Assembly: GCF_013694365.1 (NCBI RefSeq)
Contig: NZ_CP059275.1
Span: forward strand, 62,001-126,000
Direction of reading: 5' to 3'
Origin: Limosilactobacillus reuteri
GTDB taxonomy: Bacteria; Bacillota; Bacilli; Lactobacillales; Lactobacillaceae
DNA length: 64,000 bases
A program made the translations under genes and the position numbers. The stretch's first letter is position 1. Each line of letters opens with the position of its first letter. Of the stretch, positions 35,888 to 43,447 are shown one piece after another. A model generated the notes under the pieces. That model was not told the DNA's origin and searched no databases. It saw only the letters and a program-made list of their open reading frames with translations.

Positions 35888-38155
35888 ATGTTAGATATCC
35901 TGGATTACACTAAACAAGAATTAATTTCTGATGCTGATTTTTGGAAATTTGCAGGCGAACACCTTGAAAAGCCAACTGAATTTAGGGGCGTTTCATTTGT
36001 TTCTTCAATTAAGTTTATTGAGGAGCAACTGTTACCGCGCTATGATAAGGTCACTTTAATCCTTGGCTTAAGCGATAATGGAAAAGAATCAATTGGTAAA
36101 CGGATGAGGCAGTTAAATGACCGGACTGAATTTGTCAATTATGGTTATGAACACCCTGATAGTGAATTTACGAAGCGAATTTTAGATGGGAGCTTGCGAC
36201 TTTTATTCACAAAGCAAGAATTAATTCATACCAAAATGTACTTAATGACAAGTGACGACCGGTATCTCTCATTTGCCGGTTCGATGAATTTAACTGAAGC
36301 AGCAATTCATCGTAATTTAGAACAACTCGATAGTGACTATGGAATGCAGACGGATCCGCTTTATCAATGCCATGTTCAGATGTTCGACGATAACCTTCGC
36401 CATGCGACTACCTATCTGGACGCAAAGAAAATGGCCGGGTTCATTAAGGCGAAAAATAAAGAGCAACTTCAGATTAATGTCTATACCGATACGGTGAATA
36501 TGGTGAAAAACAAGGATACCGGTGACAAGGATGCGGTGATTATCCCGGCAGAAGAAGTAAAAGAATATAAGGATCAGTATAGTTCTGACGAGGAATTAAA
36601 GAAACTATCAGCTCCAGAAAAATTGAGTGTTGCCCAAACTGTCAAGCTCTTTGGTAATGCTGGCTATAAGAAACGCAATCTCGAAAATATCGGGAAAGAA
36701 CTCTACAGCCTTACCCAGGTAGTTAAACATGTGTCTCGAAACGATGATAACTCAGGAAAGGTTACCCGTGAAGAAGACCTCTACCCTAAACCAGTCTTGT
36801 TTTATAACAATGGTCAGTTATTTGAAGCGCCCCGTGTTGGTGATAATGTAAAGTCAGAATTAATAACATCGAATTTAACGGGTGACCGGCTCCGTGAACA
36901 GCTGCAATTATTTAGTGATATTGCCCATGAGTACGATAATTACAAAGAAGTCGGTGAGGGGTGGCAGGCATGTGATTTCATGTGTTTCCTATTTGAAGCG
37001 CCCTGGCTATGGAAAATCCGTAATATGTATGAATTATCGCCAAGCAGTAAATCACGCGAAGATGTTCCCCTCGGAGTAGCCTTGATTGGTCAAGGACGGA
37101 CCGGGAAGTCGACGTTGGGAAAGCGGCTAGCAGCCAAGCTAACGGGGAGTGGCAACTTCCTTGATGGCGGTGTTTTTGATGCTAAAAATTATGCATTAGG
37201 AAAGTCCAATATCAATATGACGATTACAACGGTTTTAAGCGATTATATGTATAGTGCTGGTCCTGTTAATCCGATGATGATTGATGATATTAGTCCTGAC
37301 TTAACGACACGGCCATATTTTGATCGCTTCATTAAAGAAATTACTAACAATCGTAGTTTAACTCAGCCACTCCCATCATTTATTTTTACGATGAATCGTC
37401 GTGAGGGTGATAGTAAATCGCAATTTTCCCTTAAACCGGAAATTATGCGTCGTTTATGGTACCTCAGCTTTGAATCAACTTTTGCCGGGGATGAGGATGA
37501 ACGTGAAGCTAAATTAAATGACTTGCTTGAGCGCGCTAACGATCAGCTTTATCGTTATTGCCAAGTTGAACTCGCAAAATTCTTCAATGACGTGTCGCCA
37601 GAAACAGAACAAAAGATTGAGAAGGATTACCTTTATCCCATCAAATATGTCTTGAAACAAGCGATGAACCAATTTGGGATGTTTGAGCTTGTTAAAGACT
37701 ACTTCGATGATAATTATGATTACTCACTCTTTGTTGGTCGGAATGATTGGACAATGCTGATTAACCAGGCAGAAGTGGGGGCTGATCTAACGTTTATTCA
37801 GCAGGATGGTCAGTTAAAAGCGCAAATTAATAAGCAGCTTTTTAATAAGGTTTCAGATAGTACGGCGCGAAATAATGGTTCAATGATGATGGAACGGTAC
37901 TTCCAATACCTGCCGCGAAAGTATCGGATTAGTTATCAATATACTAGTACCGGTTTTATTGTCGATGTTGCTAATTTTGATCAGTGGCTTAACAGTGATA
38001 CCCTTCAGCAAAAGTATAATAGCAGCGAGGTAGCTCGGGACGCTCAAAAGGTAAATACTGATGCAAAGGTGACTGAATTGCTTGCCCGGTTAACAGAGGC
38101 ACAAGAAAAGCAAGCGCACCGCCATGGGATATTTAGCTGGCTTAAAAAGAAATAA
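35888..38155 (+). CDS. PLD-type nuclease fused to a P-loop ATPase
   Basis: The 755-residue protein joins two activities. Near the N-terminus IHTKMYLMTSDD (His114, Lys116) followed by GSMNLTEAA (Ser132, Asn134) is one phospholipase D-type catalytic half-site, as in dimeric PLD nucleases such as BfiI. A linker of about 200 residues follows, then an ATPase: Walker A GQGRTGKS at 401-408, Walker B MMIDDI at 463-468, and a sensor-like FIFTMNR at 498-504. The tail ends in a basic HGIFSWLKKK. Its neighbours are Mrr endonucleases and a Type I restriction locus, so a defence role is inferred. Confidence 0.8.
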   Translation: MLDILDYTKQELISDADFWKFAGEHLEKPTEFRGVSFVSSIKFIEEQLLPRYDKVTLILGLSDNGKESIGKRMRQLNDRTEFVNYGYEHPDSEFTKRILDGSLRLLFTKQELIHTKMYLMTSDDRYLSFAGSMNLTEAAIHRNLEQLDSDYGMQTDPLYQCHVQMFDDNLRHATTYLDAKKMAGFIKAKNKEQLQINVYTDTVNMVKNKDTGDKDAVIIPAEEVKEYKDQYSSDEELKKLSAPEKLSVAQTVKLFGNAGYKKRNLENIGKELYSLTQVVKHVSRNDDNSGKVTREEDLYPKPVLFYNNGQLFEAPRVGDNVKSELITSNLTGDRLREQLQLFSDIAHEYDNYKEVGEGWQACDFMCFLFEAPWLWKIRNMYELSPSSKSREDVPLGVALIGQGRTGKSTLGKRLAAKLTGSGNFLDGGVFDAKNYALGKSNINMTITTVLSDYMYSAGPVNPMMIDDISPDLTTRPYFDRFIKEITNNRSLTQPLPSFIFTMNRREGDSKSQFSLKPEIMRRLWYLSFESTFAGDEDEREAKLNDLLERANDQLYRYCQVELAKFFNDVSPETEQKIEKDYLYPIKYVLKQAMNQFGMFELVKDYFDDNYDYSLFVGRNDWTMLINQAEVGADLTFIQQDGQLKAQINKQLFNKVSDSTARNNGSMMMERYFQYLPRKYRISYQYTSTGFIVDVANFDQWLNSDTLQQKYNSSEVARDAQKVNTDAKVTELLARLTEAQEKQAHRHGIFSWLKKK

Positions 38156-38272
38156 ATGAAGTGTCCATGTCATAACTTATCAAAGAACCAAAAGATTGTT
38201 TTATTAACCCTTGTCGCAGGAGCCTTAATTTGGCCAATGTACTTGCTATATAAGCTGGCAAAGAAAAACTAA
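38156..38272 (+). CDS. Small one-helix peptide, twin of the one at 35774
   Basis: The 38-residue peptide starts with MKCPCHNLSKNQK, containing two Cys and a His, followed by a helix VLLTLVAGALIWPMYLLY and the basic end KLAKKN. It resembles the peptide on the other side of the nuclease-ATPase gene in helix length, the AGA motif, the central Pro and the basic tail. The CPCH start is unique to this copy. Function unknown. Confidence 0.6.
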   Translation: MKCPCHNLSKNQKIVLLTLVAGALIWPMYLLYKLAKKN

Positions 38273-39199
38273 ATGATTGACTATACAACGTTAAAACATC
38301 AAGCCGATGGTACTCCGACTTGGGATGCATTTTTAGGAATTATTTTAAAAGTTGCCGTTGAAAGGCAGAATTGGCAAAGCAGTGAATTGATACAAAGAAC
38401 TTTAGAAGAAGCTAATTTACCGCAAAGCATGTTGCAAATGCGTTATCCACAAAAGAGTCACGATTTGGTCATGCGTAATCGAGTTAGTTTTGCTTTAAGT
38501 GATTTAGCAATTTCAGGTTTATTAGACCGACCCGAGAGAGACCTTTACCTCCCAACTAGTCGCGGGCAAGAGCTTAGTAAAGAATATGGAATTAATATAA
38601 CGAGAACTTTGATCCATAATGAGCCAGCTTACAAGAAATATAAACAAGAAAAAAGTAACCAAAAGAAAAATAGACAGAAGCGAGAAAATAAAGATTTGGT
38701 TGAAAGTCAAATTAAGGAATGGTTTAATCAGCAAAACGAAAAAACGCAGGATGAATTATTAAATCACTTGGTAAAAATGAATCCATATAAATTTGAAAAT
38801 TTAATGGTTCAGTTGTTATCTGTAATGGGCTACAAGGGTGATGAAGGGCAAGCCTTAGTAACACAAAAATCAAATGATCATGGGATTGATGGAATTATTA
38901 ATCAAGACCCACTAGGTTTGCAAAAAGTTTATCTTCAATTAAAAAGATATGCGCCAGATAATTCAGTTCAAATGCCAGAAATTACAGCATTTAGTGGTTC
39001 AATTAAGCTCAAGCATGCAGATAGAGGTGTATTTATTACAACTTCTACATTTACTCAAGGTGCAATTAACGCAGCAAAGGACTTAAATATTACACTGGTT
39101 AATGGTGAGATGTTAACTAATTTAATGATTCAGTATCAAGTTGGAGTAGAAGTAAAAGAACATTATATGACATATAAAATTGATGGTAATATGTTTTAA
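38273..39199 (+). CDS. Mrr-type restriction endonuclease (first of two)
   Basis: The 308-residue protein has an N-terminal winged-helix-like domain and a C-terminal Mrr catalytic domain. Asp206 in DHGIDGII and Gln222-x-Lys224 in VYLQLKRY form the QxK form of the PD-(D/E)xK site; Glu175 in PYKFENLM is the likely extra acidic residue. The linker between the two domains is Lys-rich. Mrr proteins cut modified or foreign DNA. A paralogue follows directly. Confidence 0.9.
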   Translation: MIDYTTLKHQADGTPTWDAFLGIILKVAVERQNWQSSELIQRTLEEANLPQSMLQMRYPQKSHDLVMRNRVSFALSDLAISGLLDRPERDLYLPTSRGQELSKEYGINITRTLIHNEPAYKKYKQEKSNQKKNRQKRENKDLVESQIKEWFNQQNEKTQDELLNHLVKMNPYKFENLMVQLLSVMGYKGDEGQALVTQKSNDHGIDGIINQDPLGLQKVYLQLKRYAPDNSVQMPEITAFSGSIKLKHADRGVFITTSTFTQGAINAAKDLNITLVNGEMLTNLMIQYQVGVEVKEHYMTYKIDGNMF

Positions 39200-40117
39200 A
39201 TGGGTGAAATCATGGCAGAATATAAGAGAAGATCAGTAGAAAAAGCAATTATTATGGCATTAAGAGATTTGGGTGGGTCAGCAAGCCGAAAATCTATTCG
39301 GAAAGCAATTGCAGATAATGAATATGATGGATTAACTTATGATCAAGTCTATTCAACTAAAGAAGGTAAAACGGGCACTTATTCACCATTCTTGTTTGAC
39401 TTTAACTTTGGTATTCGAAATTTGCGCAGTATTCAATATATTGAAGCTCCTCATCGTAATCAGGATATTGTTCTTACTAAGGCCGGAGAGAACGATGATT
39501 TAACAAATTATCCTTCGTTAGAACAGAAAAAAGAAATTGGTGCTTATTGGGATAAGAAAAATAAGGAACGTGCTGAACGTAATAAAAATAAAGTAAGTGA
39601 AGAAAGCGGAGACGAATCAACAGGACCAGAAGACCAAGAGGATACTAAAGATTTAAACTGGAAAAACCAATTGATTACTCAATTAATGAAGTTTGATCCT
39701 AGTAAATTTGAAAGTTTTTCGCGCTTATTGATTTCAAAAATGGGTGTTGTAATTGATAAAGATCGCGGAATTGTTCGTTCCGGTGACCATGGAATCGATG
39801 GCTTTGGATATTTTACATCTGATGAATTCAGAACTAGTCGGGTAGCGATTCAATGTAAAAGGTACACAAAAGGAGCAGTATCAGAACCTGAAATCGATAA
39901 GTTTAAAGGAGTAATGGATAGTTTTAATGCTGAATATGGGATATTTATCACAACTAATCATTTCACAGATCGTGCTCGAAAAAAGGCAACCCAAGGAAAT
40001 AATACTGTAACATTAATTGACGGGCAGACACTAGCTGAATTGGTTGAAAAATATCAATTACATATTACGCCAGTTAATACGTATGCTTTGGATGATTATT
40101 ACTTCGATTTGAAGTGA
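39200..40117 (+). CDS. Mrr-type restriction endonuclease (second of two)
   Basis: The 305-residue protein has the same plan as its neighbour: a winged-helix-like start, a charged linker (EESGDESTGPEDQEDTKD, acidic here where the neighbour's is basic) and an Mrr domain with Asp200 in DHGIDGFG and Gln218-x-Lys220 in IQCKRY. The two catalytic domains are alike but the N-terminal parts differ, so they may read different DNA. There are two possible starts, ATG at 39200 and at 39212. Confidence 0.9.
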   Translation: MGEIMAEYKRRSVEKAIIMALRDLGGSASRKSIRKAIADNEYDGLTYDQVYSTKEGKTGTYSPFLFDFNFGIRNLRSIQYIEAPHRNQDIVLTKAGENDDLTNYPSLEQKKEIGAYWDKKNKERAERNKNKVSEESGDESTGPEDQEDTKDLNWKNQLITQLMKFDPSKFESFSRLLISKMGVVIDKDRGIVRSGDHGIDGFGYFTSDEFRTSRVAIQCKRYTKGAVSEPEIDKFKGVMDSFNAEYGIFITTNHFTDRARKKATQGNNTVTLIDGQTLAELVEKYQLHITPVNTYALDDYYFDLK

Positions 40118-41278
40118 TTGGGAGATATTACAATTCCTATCAAAACTTACCCATATACAAGAAAATACGAGACAAAAAATATAACAAAATTTAAGTATAT
40201 TCATTATGGCGATATACATACAGGAAAAGCAAAAAAAATAAATGAACCTAGTAAGTTACCATCAATAACTAAGGGAAATTACTCTACTTTAAGAAATGGT
40301 GATGTCGTGGTGGCCGATGCTTCGGAAGATTATAAGGGAATTGCAGATGCCGCTATCTTACTAAGCACTGGAGCATTTTCAATTATTGCCGGATTACATA
40401 CAATAGCTTTTCGTCCAAACAGAAAATTAGTATTTCCAATGTTTATATATTACAATCTCCAAACAAGTAGATTTAAGCATTATGGATATCATGTTGGAAC
40501 TGGTCTTAAAGTATTCGGTATTTCAAGTAATTTGTTTTTTGATTATTCAGCATTTTATCCTTCACTCATAGAACAGCAAGAGATTTCAAAACTAATTGAA
40601 TCGTTAGAGAATCTGCTTTCTCTCCAGCAACGAAAATTGAAGCAGTTAAATTTATTACAGAGATATATCAAAGAAAAGACTTTACCTTCACAAAAAGAGC
40701 TCCCTAAATTAAGATTTTTGACTACACCGTATAATACTTATAAATTCTCGGAACTATTTAAAAAATCAACTAAGAAAAATGATGGACAAATTTTGCAAAA
40801 TCATGTTATATCTGTTGCAAGCATGAGATGGGGGAAATTACCAAAAAGTTCTTCTGAAGCATATATGAAAACCTATTTTATCTTTAATAAGGGTGATATA
40901 GCGTATGAAGGCAATAGAAGTAAAAGTTATTCTTTTGGCAGATTTGTAGCAAATGATTTAGGAAACGGAATTGTTTCTCATGTATTTAGCGTTTTTAACT
41001 CTAAAATTAATTTCAATCTTGAGTTTCTAAAAAATTATATTAATAGTGAACAAGTTATGCGGGACCCACTAAGGATGTCCACCTCTCGTACAACAATGAT
41101 GACTAATTTAGTTTTGAAAGATATTGCTAAGCAAACACTCATGATACCCTCAAAAGATGAACAAGATTTATTAGGAAGTCTATATAAAATTACTCAGTCA
41201 ATGATTGAACTTAATAAAAAACAACAACAAGAATTAATCTATCTGAAAAAATACCTCCTCCAAAAGCTCTTTATCTAA
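40118..41278 (+). CDS. hsdS: Type I restriction specificity protein, second copy, likely silent
   Basis: The 386-residue protein has two target-recognition domains separated by a helix with LESLENLLSLQQRKLKQL and ends in the same KKYLLQKLFI as the other HsdS. It begins with a TTG and lacks the opening stretch (VRFKGF...DWEHRKL) that the copy at 42215 has. It looks N-terminally cut. In lactobacilli and streptococci such a copy beside a recombinase is a silent donor cassette. Some translation from TTG cannot be excluded. Confidence 0.87.
   Translation: MGDITIPIKTYPYTRKYETKNITKFKYIHYGDIHTGKAKKINEPSKLPSITKGNYSTLRNGDVVVADASEDYKGIADAAILLSTGAFSIIAGLHTIAFRPNRKLVFPMFIYYNLQTSRFKHYGYHVGTGLKVFGISSNLFFDYSAFYPSLIEQQEISKLIESLENLLSLQQRKLKQLNLLQRYIKEKTLPSQKELPKLRFLTTPYNTYKFSELFKKSTKKNDGQILQNHVISVASMRWGKLPKSSSEAYMKTYFIFNKGDIAYEGNRSKSYSFGRFVANDLGNGIVSHVFSVFNSKINFNLEFLKNYINSEQVMRDPLRMSTSRTTMMTNLVLKDIAKQTLMIPSKDEQDLLGSLYKITQSMIELNKKQQQELIYLKKYLLQKLFI
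40621..40639 (+). repeat. 19-bp sequence shared by both hsdS genes (copy in 40118 gene)
   Basis: TCTCCAGCAACGAAAATTG is identical to 42760-42778 and lies in the helix between the two recognition domains of each HsdS (LQQRKL). If the two genes are natively in opposite directions, this forms an inverted pair at which the nearby recombinase could swap domains. Confidence 0.7.
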
Positions 41279-42214
41279 ATGTCTCGGAAACACTACAGTA
41301 CAAAGCTATTTTATAAATACTACATGGATTGGATTAAGCTTTATAAGGAAAAAGCAGTTCGAAAAGTGACGTTGGATAAATATTATTTAACGCACCGAAA
41401 AATTAAAGAGCTTGCACCAGAGTTACATATGAATGAACTTACTCGCCAATCATATCAAAAATTGTTAAATAACTATGCTGCTACTCATGAAAAACAAACT
41501 ACTCTTGATTTTCATCATCATCTAAAAGCAGCCTTAGTTGATGCACTAGACGAAGGATTACTGGAACATGACCCTACACGGCGAGCAATTATAAAGGGAG
41601 TTGATCCTAGCAATAAAAAGAATAAATTTTTGAATCTTTATGAATTACAAAAACTACTCCGCCATCTTGATCTAGGCGACGAATTAAACTGGGATTGGTT
41701 TATCTTATTAGTATCAAAAACTGGCTTACGATTTGCGGAAGCGTTAGCCTTAACTCCAGAAGATTTTGATTTTGAAAGGCAACAAATTATCGTTAATAAA
41801 TCTTGGAATTATAAAACGCCAATTGGTAATTTTCAAAAAACTAAGAATGAATCTTCAAACCGCGCTGTGATGGTTGATTGGCACCTTATGAATCAATTTA
41901 AATCACTTATTCGAAATAAAGAAAGTGACTGGCCAATTTTTGTGCCACACAATAAAAGAGTATTTAATTCAACTGTTAATGGCTTATTAGAAAAATATTG
42001 CTATAAATTAGATATACCAACTATTTCGATTCATGGTTTACGCCATACTCATGCCTCATTATTACTTTATGAAGGAGTGTCAGTTGCTAGTGTTGCCAAA
42101 AGACTAGGTCATGCCAACACCACAACGACCCAAGAAACCTATATTCATATTATTGAGGAACTCGAAAATAAAGATAATGATAAAGTCTTACATCATCTAT
42201 CTCAACTAAACTAA
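41279..42214 (+). CDS. Tyrosine recombinase (XerC-like), probable hsdS invertase
   Basis: The 311-residue recombinase has the full catalytic set: Arg151 in TGLRFAEAL, His252 and Arg255 in IHGLRHTH, His278 in RLGHAN and Tyr288 in QETYIH; a Lys around 187-189 fits the beta-hairpin position. The N-terminal SAM-like DNA-binding domain is present. It lies between two hsdS genes, the typical place of the enzyme that inverts hsdS segments. A phage integrase is less likely because no other phage gene is near. Confidence 0.92.
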   Translation: MSRKHYSTKLFYKYYMDWIKLYKEKAVRKVTLDKYYLTHRKIKELAPELHMNELTRQSYQKLLNNYAATHEKQTTLDFHHHLKAALVDALDEGLLEHDPTRRAIIKGVDPSNKKNKFLNLYELQKLLRHLDLGDELNWDWFILLVSKTGLRFAEALALTPEDFDFERQQIIVNKSWNYKTPIGNFQKTKNESSNRAVMVDWHLMNQFKSLIRNKESDWPIFVPHNKRVFNSTVNGLLEKYCYKLDIPTISIHGLRHTHASLLLYEGVSVASVAKRLGHANTTTTQETYIHIIEELENKDNDKVLHHLSQLN

Positions 42215-43447
42215 ATGGATAAAAAGCCCGAAAAATTGGTGCCTGAAGTCCGTTTTAAAGGATTTACTGACGATTGGGAGCATCGTAAGTTGGAGAACGT
42301 TTTTACAAAGTATCAAAAAAGGATCAATCCTACTCAGCAAAATCTAGAATTGTGGAGTTTGACCATTGACCAGGGGTTAGTAGCAAAAACTAAGAGATAT
42401 GATCGTAGTTTTTTAGTTAGAAAGAACGATATATTTAACCTTGTTCCTAAGGGATACTTTGTTTACAACCCGATGAACATCACTTTGGGAACTATAGATG
42501 TAAATAAGTACCATAGTATAGCTGTTTCAGGATATTATATTGTCCTCAAAAGCAATGATCAGTTTAATGTTGCTTTTCTTGCATCTTTATTGCATACGAG
42601 CAGTATGATCAACAAATATAAAAGGTTTTCGACTGGATCATTATTAGAAAAACAAAGGTTGCAATTTCCGAATTTTGCAAAAGTAAAAATCATTAGTCCT
42701 AGACTATCTGAACAAACAAAAATCGGATTATTAATGAATCAAATTAATAATCTAATCGATCTCCAGCAACGAAAATTGGAACTGCTTAAACAGCTTAAAA
42801 AGGCGATGTTACAACAATTGTTTGCTGATAAAAATAGCAAACAGCCAAATTTAAGATTTAAAAAATTTAAGGGTGATTGGGAACAGCGTAAGTTGGGAAC
42901 AGTGGGTAAAGCTCAGTCTGGAATTGGATTTCCTAATAAGGAACAAGGTGGTCAAAAGGGAGTTCCATTTTTTAAGGTTTCGGATATGAATAATAATGGA
43001 AATGAATTTGAAATGACTACTTCGAATAATTATGTTACTGAACAACAAATTATCAGCAAAAAATGGAAAACAATAACCAAAGTTCCAGCAGTTATTTTTG
43101 CAAAAGTTGGAGCTGCTTTAATGCTGAATAGAAAAAGACTTGTTACAGTTCCGTTTTTGATTGACAACAATACAATGGCATATATATTCAGCAAGAACTG
43201 GGATCCATATTTTGGTAAGGTCTTGTTTGATACACTAAATTTACCCAAATATGCACAAACAGGTGCTTTGCCTTCATTTAATGGTTCGGATATTGAAAAT
43301 ATCAAAGTAATGTTTCCTAACCAAGTCGAACAACAAATAATTGGTTGTTTCTTTGAAAGTATTAATGGACTCATCACTCACCAGCAAAATAGACTTACTC
43401 AACTAACTGCCTTGAAAAAATATCTCTTACAAAAACTTTTTATCTAA
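42215..43447 (+). CDS. hsdS: Type I restriction specificity protein, expressed copy
   Basis: The 410-residue protein sets the DNA target of the methylase and restriction complex. It has two recognition domains, each starting with the same type of sentence (DDWEHRKLENVF near residue 19, GDWEQRKLGTVG near residue 220) and each ending in a helix with LQQRKLELL or HQQNRLTQL. It starts with ATGGATAA, which also ends hsdM (45102-45109). Thus natively hsdM precedes it and overlaps it, so this is the copy that is translated with hsdM. Confidence 0.95.
   Translation: MDKKPEKLVPEVRFKGFTDDWEHRKLENVFTKYQKRINPTQQNLELWSLTIDQGLVAKTKRYDRSFLVRKNDIFNLVPKGYFVYNPMNITLGTIDVNKYHSIAVSGYYIVLKSNDQFNVAFLASLLHTSSMINKYKRFSTGSLLEKQRLQFPNFAKVKIISPRLSEQTKIGLLMNQINNLIDLQQRKLELLKQLKKAMLQQLFADKNSKQPNLRFKKFKGDWEQRKLGTVGKAQSGIGFPNKEQGGQKGVPFFKVSDMNNNGNEFEMTTSNNYVTEQQIISKKWKTITKVPAVIFAKVGAALMLNRKRLVTVPFLIDNNTMAYIFSKNWDPYFGKVLFDTLNLPKYAQTGALPSFNGSDIENIKVMFPNQVEQQIIGCFFESINGLITHQQNRLTQLTALKKYLLQKLFI
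42760..42778 (+). repeat. 19-bp sequence shared by both hsdS genes (copy in 42215 gene)
   Basis: It is identical to 40621-40639 and lies at the same place in the protein, between the two recognition domains. The bases on either side differ, so the exact match is 19 bases. Confidence 0.7.

Noticed and set aside
41279..42214. Phage or integrative element integrase
   Set aside because: No phage, excisionase or conjugation genes are near, and both neighbours are hsdS genes, which is the setting of an hsdS invertase.
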